A program made the position numbers and the translations under genes. Shown here piece by piece: positions 56,962 to 64,000 of a stretch of DNA of 64,000 nt. Location: positions 21,058,827-21,122,826 of the forward strand of contig OY783196.1 of NCBI GenBank assembly GCA_963678675.1, given 5' to 3'. This stretch comes from Xiphydria camelus. Taxonomy: Eukaryota; Arthropoda; Insecta; Hymenoptera; Xiphydriidae. How positions within the stretch are numbered: the stretch's first letter is position 1; each line of letters opens with the position of its first letter. The notes under the pieces were generated by a model. That model had not been told where the DNA came from, made no database searches, and saw only the letters and a list, made by a program, of their open reading frames with translations.

Positions 56962-57132
56962 AGGTGAAAATGTTAGTATGTCGCACGGAAAACCGATCAG
57001 GTGGGGGCCTTCTGAATTTCTTAATGAATCAATCGAGCATCGTCCAAGCAGTGCCGAGTTCAAATTCAGATGGCCCCCACCTGATCGGTTTTCCGTGCGA
57101 CATATGGTATACCTATACCAACATTTTCACCT
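56962..57132. mobile_element. Palindromic element nested in the mariner copy
   Basis: Inverted arms begin AGGTGAAAATGTT and end AACATTTTCACCT. Inside them an exact block TATGTCGCACGGAAAACCGA continues through TCAGGTGGGGGCC in both orientations. The right arm has an additional TATACCTATACC segment. The spacer of about 65 bases is unstructured. Its insertion interrupts the 5' part of the mariner element. Confidence 0.75.
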
Positions 57133-57140
57133 AAACACGG

Positions 57141-57456
57141 TTTAGTAAGCAACGCGCGTTTGCTGTAAAGGTTTATTACAAAAGCTCGGATAGTTTTGTT
57201 AGTACTCAATGCGCTTTCCGTCATGAGTTTAATTTACCCCCAAAGGCTCCCGCGCCATCTCGTAAAGCTATCGCGCTTTGGGTTAGGAACTTTGAAGCCA
57301 CTGCTAACGAATTCAGCAAGAAATAAAAAACATTCCGTTCGAGATGTTACGCAACATCATGAACGGATTCACTCTCAGGCTCCGTCAATGTGTGGAAAAA
57401 CAAGGACGTCATCTGTCTGACACTATCTTCAAAATGATTATTTTTCATGTGAAGTA
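57141..57456 (+). pseudogene. Mariner-type transposase remnant
   Basis: An open stretch from 57141 to the stop at 57324-57326 reads KQRAFAVKVYYKSSDSF and then APAPSRKAIALWVRNFEATA, the N-terminal helix-turn-helix (DUF4817-like) region common in insect mariner relatives. After the stop, in another frame, FEMLRNIMNGFTLRLRQCVE and GRHLSDTIFK resemble the C-terminus of such transposases. The whole DDE catalytic core between them is missing, so this is an internally deleted, inactive copy. Confidence 0.75.
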
Positions 57457-57583
57457 AATTTTCACAATATAGACCTGATTTATGCTAAAATAAAACAACT
57501 TTTTTTTTACTCTCTATTTTTTACGATTTTTTAAAATCGTGCCGTTTCACTGCCTCACCCTGTACCTATATCAGGTAGACTTA

Positions 57584-57789
57584 TGCCGCGTTTACACACA
57601 TGCATGGATTTGATGGCGCCAATAAGAACTGGCGCGCCAGTAAATTAAATTTGCAAGTGTAAATTGCAATTTCCATCGAATTGCATACAAGTTGAATCTT
57701 TGCATGCATAGACCGAAAAAGTCTGTAGTATGCTGAAATCATGCAAGTAGAACTGGCGCCACTAAATCCATGCATGTGTAAACGCGGCA
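57584..57789. mobile_element. MITE, TGCCGCGTTTACACA termini, TTA duplication
   Basis: A 206-bp inverted-repeat element. The left end TGCCGCGTTTACACACATGC and right end GCATGTGTAAACGCGGCA mirror each other. The arms continue through ATGCATGGATTT and GGCGCCA...AGAACTGGCGC. The 3-bp TTA is present on both sides (57581-57583 and 57790-57792). It has no coding capacity. It lies only 19 bp from the mariner end, close to the RFC2 3' end. Confidence 0.8.
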
Positions 57790-57973
57790 TTACCCTGAAT
57801 TCAACTTGGTATAATTTGAAATCAACATTTAACGGCGTAACTATGGATTAATGTTCGGGGAATGAGGGGAAGGTTTTCTATTAGATATAACCAATGTAGC
57901 GTAATAAATATAATTTATTTAAAAAAAATATAAATTTTTGAAAAATCCAAGAATGATCAATCGCGATTGAACG

Positions 57974-59517
57974 CTACTTCTGTTGAATGGCTCTACGACA
58001 TAATCGCGCTAAAAGACCATTCATTTGCAATAAACTGTTGATTCCATCAACTATGCCTAAATGTGTTATTCCAATTTCCTGAAAAAAAAAGAACATAAAC
58101 CTATAATATAATAAAATATCCCGCTGTGTTTAAAGACATTCTAACACTGTACAATCAATTTACCTTTATAAAGTCAAGTTTTAAAGGTTCGTCGATCGCT
58201 AGATTCTTGCATACGCGGAATATATTGCCGATGAGATCTTCCGCGGAATACCCCATTTTCCATAGATGATCCATTACCTTTAAAAAACAATTACTTAAAC
58301 TGCCGTTACACTGATTTCATAAAACTATTTGTCAGGGATAAATTATCCTTACCTTAAATGCTTTGGAAACATCTCCGGTAGCACAGGATTCAAGCATTTC
58401 CTTCACCAAAAGAGGATGAGGCTCGTCGCATACTTTAAACACGTTCTCGCTAGTAACATGACCAAAACCATTGCAGGTGGATTGTAAATTGTTCAACGCC
58501 TGTCTCATGTCACCTTGAGCTGTGAACACAATTGCTTCTAAACCGTCATCCATGTATGAAATCTGAAAAAACATCAACCAATATAAATAATGAAATTACG
58601 CATGATTAAACAAAGGTATAGATGCACACTCATTACAACTCACCTGTTCCTTCTCGCAGACTTCTATTACTTTTGCCAAAATCTGAGCATCTGATAGCTT
58701 TCCGTACCGCAACATGGCGCATCTGGATTGTATGGGCTCGATAATTTCCGCGCTATTGTTGCACGCCAGCGCGAATCTGGTCGTGTGACTGTAGATTTCC
58801 ATTGTACGGCGCAAAGCTTGCTGTGCGCCGTCGGTCATGCTGTCAGCTTCGTCTAAGATGATTATCTTATGCCTCCCTTTCGGAAGATTGACCTATTTAG
58901 TAAAACACGAAGAATTAAAGCAGCACCGCGAAATTGTTATTTATAAGTTGTAATTTTCATAGCTTACTTTTTGTTGAGCAAACATCTTGATTTTGTTCCT
59001 GACAACATCGATACCTCTGTCGTTGGAAGCGTTTAGCTCTAGAACCGCGTCTTTGAAGGCCGGCCCCAGAAGAATACGCGCCAGACACAAGATCGTGGTA
59101 GTTTTGCCTACACCGGGCGGCCCGGCGATAATTATATTTGGCGCGTTTCCGTGCTGCGCGAAAACGGATAATCTGGACACCGTGTCTTCATTGCCGACTA
59201 TTTCGGAGAAAACTTGAGGACGGTACTTTTCTATCCTGAATTAATACATCGAATGTTTCACGTCAGAATAATATATGTTAATTTTTAATTTAATAAAATA
59301 AAGTAATACACCGGTATCAAAGTTTAACCTAACCTAAAAACGAACATAACTTCACTATTTAGAAGAATCATTCGAAAGATTCTCAAAGAACAGAATTTAC
59401 GAACCATGGTAGATTTGCCGATTTATTGGGCTTCTCCTTACTCGAGGCATTCAACCCACTTGTTGAAGGAAGTATTTCGATTTCCATCGCATTGTTGTCA
59501 TCTTCACCGCCTGCCAT
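57974..59517 (-). CDS. RFC2: Replication factor C small subunit (RFC2; RfC4 in flies)
   Basis: AAA+ ATPase subunit of the clamp loader that opens PCNA and places it at primer ends in the nucleus. Six exons, 59517-59405, 59235-58968, 58892-58644, 58562-58353, 58277-58164 and 58078-57974, join in frame to 352 residues (human RFC2 is 354). Visible motifs: RFC box II IEKYRPQ, Walker [31 protein letters not shown], Walker [10 protein letters not shown], the SRC arginine-finger motif in IEPIQSRC, and [16 protein letters not shown]. The C-terminal collar ends [19 protein letters not shown]. The start ATG is followed by a short acidic N-terminus. Complete and apparently functional. Confidence 0.96.
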
Positions 59518-62500
59518 GATGAAAACGATACCTACTAAAAAACGCGGGAATTGATTTCATCTCGAATGTCTCGGATGATGGTTGCTTTCCAGTAGAGCAA
59601 CTGTGGGTAACGCTATCGACCAATCAGAAATTGCAACAAGATCTGGGAACCCCCTGTCGCTAGCGTTTCCAAACGGCGATCACCCGAACTAGGCAAGCGG
59701 ACATCCGATGTCCCCTTGGTAACAGCTAAAAAATCGAAAAGAACTGAACCTGTGTAATTGTGTTCTAATTATATCCTTTAGAAAATTAAAAAGATGTTCC
59801 CTTTATAAACTCTAGATATCCAATTTCTTTATCTCTGCTTACAATTTAACTGCTTGATAGTAGAATCATAATCTACTTTTTCTAATCGATTTTTCGTTCA
59901 TAGCAATAGAGGTGATAACACTTGTGTTGACCCTTGGTCAGTACGGTATATTATAGCAATTAAGGGCTAGCTTAAGTGTCAATTTATACCCCATTCTGTC
60001 CTGCATATCCAACAAACTCTTCTCACATTCGTTCGTCAGGCACATTACTCGACGATTTTATCGAATGAAAGAATTCTAACGCTCACTAAACTTTTAATTA
60101 GCAAGCCGACAAACGATAGAAATTAGTAGTCGCATAATAACCAGCTGATAATCGAGAAATACCGCCCTGGTGAAATCTCGATTAACTAGAATGATTTATA
60201 TAACGTTTTTAAACCTGTACCTTTTCTCCTGAAATTCCTCGTATCATTTCAAATTCTCCAAAATATGATCTTAATAAACGTATATCCCCAATATAATTAT
60301 TACAATCATATATGGAGTACGATATGAACAAGAATTTCAATATGATGTAGCATGCTAAACCAGACGAGTCTAGTTCAAAGGGAAAGCGATAATTGGTACG
60401 CATAGCCAATTATTGTACAATCTGCCATTAATTAAATATATTTTGCAGAGACGCATTATTGACGGGGAGAAACAGTACATCTTTGTTAAAATTTGTGGTC
60501 AAGTTCGTCTCGGCAAATTTAAATTACTCGTCATCGTATACGAAGATATAATTAATTTTTATGAGCCACACAGGTATGTGATAGTCGAGTACATTTAATA
60601 ATTAGATGAAAGAGCTATCACTCTTTATTATCCTCAAACATTATTAAGAGAAAGAGAGAGAGAGAGCATCGTCCTAATTTCCCCGGCTGGATTTTTTAAT
60701 TATCCCTATTATTCAGAAATACGTAATATTTGCAATCTGTTCCGTCCAAACGGATATACAATATGTATGACATATAAACACGAGAAATATAGATACCCTT
60801 GATTTTTTTTTTCAATCGAATCTCTCGTATTTCTCAATCACGAATTTAACGTTACATGCAAGCTGGGATGTGATGGGTTTTAGAATCATCCCTACAAATG
60901 AAAAATATTCGATATTTATAACCAATAGTATCATAAAATGAAAATGCGAGGGACAGCGATGCACCGGATACGTTCGCATCGCTCGTTTTTGATCTCTCGA
61001 TGAAAATATATCGAACGCGAAAGCGAATGACGTATAATTGCAATTTTAACATCACCGGAAAGGTACGAGTTGGTTCGAAAAACTGTTTTGGACGCTGTTA
61101 CATTAACGACGATTCCCTGCTTATCACGAAAGCGTCCGAAACCGCGAAATCAAAAAGTCATTTTCGCCAAGACGTGATGACACGAGAACCGTGAAGAAGG
61201 GAAGCACACCGGTTATAAGCTCGACTGATTCCATTGTTAGGTCCTCTTGAACGAATTATCAGCGTTTTCTCGAATAAAGCGCTTCTCGCCCCATTAAGCT
61301 CACGAGGACGCGTTCGCGAAAATAGTCCTCTCTCGCCGATGAAATCAAACGAACGTGATCCCACGAATCGGTGTCGATCTCTTCTAATCGACCACTGTAG
61401 AATTACACTTTGGTTGTGAAACCAATGAAATTACCTAGCAATTCTGTTCGTGCGAGTCGTCGGTAGGTCAAATGGAACAAGAGACACCTTATCATGGGCG
61501 TTCTTCTTTTTTATTGTTAAAAAGCCCCTTGATAGAACCACCGTGAAGATACGTTTGAATCTTACCAGATTCAAATAAATAAACCCTAAAATGACGCATT
61601 AACAAGATTTTACAATATCGCTGCAGTGAGCTAAAAGTTTCATATTCCACTCCCCCCTTGTTTCCCCATTTCAGCGATACACAATCTTTCGAGAAAGCGC
61701 CCATATCACCTTCGCCCTTTCTATCTCCACTCTATTCCGACGGACTGCGAGTCGATAAGTTATGGAGCGATACAAAAATCCCCCGGTATAGATATTATCG
61801 GTAGGGAAAAGGGGTTGGCTTCGGCCCATCTCGCGAAGATCCTCTCGGGCCGCTACGTGGGGTAAAGAGGATTCTCGTAATTTAAGCCGGCCGCATTTCC
61901 TGTTCCCTACCGTCCTGAAGAAATCCTGAAACCGAATAAAGTTCACTCGGCCGAAGGTTGAGCCTTCGCAGAGGGTCGAGGGATGATGCTACTACCCCTC
62001 CGTGGTGCTTATTCCATTCTTCGCAAAGAGGATGGGAAATTTGAAAATGTCATTTTACGTCCAAACTGCCACGACTGCACGAATAAATAATGCTGAAAAA
62101 TAACGATCGCGCAATATTCCTCTAATGGTTTTATATTTAGCGGGGTATGGGATTATTTTAATAATTTCACTGGCCGCTGGCTTTGCGTTGCGGCATGTAA
62201 CCAGAAACGAGGGGCCATCGAAATAATTAAAATAACTTTGCATTCTACCGTATATTTATTCATTAGGTAAAGTATGTACTATATATAGCCAGACAGCATT
62301 CGTATAAATGCATGCCACATCGTATAAATTTTCCGAGCGATGGAGTATGCATCTCACAATTTATTTTCCTAGGCAGGAAATAATAGACACCACGGGAATA
62401 AGGTTTTTCGAGCTCATACACCGAGAAGAAAAGTAGTTATGATAACTATTTTGAACTCAACTGCTTCAATTTTATCCAAATCTGTACCAGTTTTATATAG

Positions 62501-64000
62501 TTATCACACAATAATTCTTTTGTTCTGGTAACTAAAAATAGTTAAGACAACTATAAAAACCTGTGCTAATTACCAAACTTGAGCAGTCAAGTCCAAAGTA
62601 GTTGTCACGACCACATTAATTTCTTTCAGTGTACGTGCCGACAATTTAATTTTACGCGCGTTTTCTTTCTCGAACGGTTTCCAATCGTTTCGAATTCTGT
62701 AGGACGATTGACTGATTATCACGATGATTGGAAGATACGAGGAAAGAAATCGACTGAAGACAGTACGCGAGTTAGTACAGAACCGAGAGGGTGTAGACGA
62801 ATAAAATGTATAGCTTACTCCAAACATATCGTGATATATTCCGCGCTCAACTTTGAACTTACACGCAAGGTTACCACGAATCGCAGCACTCTTCACTCCG
62901 AAATATCTTGACCCACATAAAGTATTGGTTATCTCTTCTCCGGATTTTCTCTTTATTAAGATAAGTGATCTTGGCTTCGCTCGCGGATCCTACCCTCCTC
63001 TACGACGTCTCTTCCAAAAGATCACGAGTTATGTCTCGATATACCTACGCCCTCACCAGTTCTGAGAAATTGCGATTTTGTAATTTACTATCAGTTTTTC
63101 GAGGCCTATTTTGCGTTGGAAACTGGAGTGTCCGTCATCGGTATATAATATTATCATTATATTATCATCATCCGGTTCGTTGAGTCCCCGTGGTGTAATC
63201 CTCGATGTCGATGAATATCTCACTATGGTCATCTTATATCTTTCATCTTACAGAAATGTAATAACATAAATGTATTATCAAAAATTATTGCTTTTTATCA
63301 TGCATTACTTCAAAAAATTGAGTATAACTTCTCCAGAATTATTTTCAGACATTTCTTCCCAACTTTCGAAACATTACCCTAAATTGCATCGCTTAATTGC
63401 TTCAGGAAAAATATCCTGCAGAAAAAATCGGTTTTACTTTTTTTCTAAAGAGGAAAAACTGTATTCATTAAGCCTTTTTCCGCACATACAGCATCCTCTA
63501 TTACGGGTGATCGCTTTTGTGAAGTTCTAATTCTTATTTGACGTCAAATGTTCATCGCCTTTTCTTCTGCAAATAATAGCGGAACTCTCGACCTAAATCA
63601 ACTTTAGTAAGAAGGTACGCAAGTATAACCGTATACCTGTGAGCTTTTGTCCAGCTCCCAGGCCGGAGGGATGATGGAGAGAAGCAGAAGAGGAGGAGAT
63701 TCTCTTTTTATTCTCTTTAAGTTTCCTCCCTCGTTTCAGTAATTACTTCAAGCAGCTTTCATGTCGACAAGCTTCTCGAATATTCGTCCAATTACACCGT
63801 AAAAGACGAAATTCGCCTCGGGACGAGATTGCGCTAACTTCTCGTAAGTTGTTCAATGCTGATTACGAATCGAAGTCTACGAACAACCTACCACGTCAGT
63901 CTTCAGCGGAGCGCAGCGAAATATCGGAAAGTCCATCCTTCCCTTCATCTTCGCCTTACCGTTCTTTTTTTTTTCATTATCAACATGAAATTCCTCTAGC
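59518..64000. other. Right-end region, no gene recognised
   Basis: 4.5 kb upstream of RFC2 with no recognisable coding exon. It contains one MITE (62419-62631), a short (GA)n-like run at about 60651-60666, and otherwise unstructured DNA. The longest open stretches, for example 63270-63530 (86 codons, plus), lack homology and splice or promoter context. It could be intergenic or part of a long intron of a gene outside the window. Confidence 0.55.
62419..62631. mobile_element. TA-flanked MITE, CAC(Y)GARAA termini
   Basis: A 213-bp element. The left end CACCGAGAAGAAAAGTAGTT and the reverse complement of the right end (CACTGAAAGAAATTAATG, followed by ACAACTACTTTG) match in a gapped way. TA flanks both sides (62417-62418 and 62632-62633). 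It has no coding capacity. The termini relate it to the element at 12236-12461 and to the solitary end at 25037. Confidence 0.55.

Larger units (their letters stand above)
56874..57562 (+). mobile_element. Decayed mariner/Tc1-type transposon
   Basis: Terminal inverted repeats CAGGGTGAGGCAGTGAAACG plus GCACGATTT at both ends, flanked by TA (56872-56873 and 57563-57564). The plus strand encodes transposase remnants in the middle (see 57141-57456). An unrelated palindromic element is nested at 56962-57132. At 689 bp it lacks the catalytic core and cannot be autonomous. Confidence 0.85.

Noticed and set aside
63270..63530. 86-codon open stretch near the right edge, plus strand
   Set aside because: AT-rich, no homology recognised, no promoter or splice context; length is within chance for this composition.

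Overview
This is a stretch of insect nuclear genome, most likely from a hymenopteran (ants are a good guess). Protein-coding genes are split by short, AT-rich, GT-AG introns. The homologues are typically insect: a Rough homeodomain protein, and a secreted C-type lectin of the hemolymph LPS-binding type. The gaps and introns are strewn with small inverted-repeat DNA transposons. The insect call is firm; the order is an inference.

Seven protein genes and one tRNA can be supported. From left to right: 1-5.9 kb has no recognisable gene, only a perfect-looking palindromic transposon. 5.9-8.5 kb (minus) is a complete nine-exon TAF5L/Wda gene, a WD40 subunit of the SAGA acetyltransferase complex. 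10.0-20.0 kb (minus) is a three-exon homeobox gene orthologous to Drosophila rough, with 4-5 kb introns. 23.0-26.4 kb (plus) is an SLC49A4 (DIRC2)-like major facilitator transporter; its 1.03-kb intron holds a tRNA-Arg(TCT) gene on the same strand. 27.0-28.2 kb (minus) is a three-exon secreted C-type lectin. 29.0-52.4 kb (minus) is an axonemal outer-arm dynein heavy chain of the DNAH5/DNAH8 class, with tail, linker, all four P-loop AAA modules, stalk, microtubule-binding domain and C-terminus visible. 53.6-56.8 kb (minus) is a four-exon secreted trypsin-like serine protease. 58.0-59.5 kb (minus) is the six-exon RFC2-type small subunit of replication factor C (RfC4 in flies). 59.5-64 kb has no recognisable gene.

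Exon boundaries given for TAF5L, rough, SLC49A4, the lectin, the protease and RFC2 were placed by hand from GT/AG signals. In each case the reading frame closes exactly across all exons. Dynein exons were placed exactly at the two ends and approximately in the middle.

The genes do not form a pathway; they are ordinary neighbours. The more unusual content is in the non-coding DNA: two 600-bp copies of one long-inverted-repeat element with TAA target duplications; a 0.7-kb palindromic element built from CGACT-like pentamers inside the protease intron; a decayed mariner-type element with another palindrome nested in it, ending about 25 bp upstream of the protease TATA box; and several TA-flanked MITEs. 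Three introns appear to use GC rather than GT donors. I did not find a clearly new biological system.
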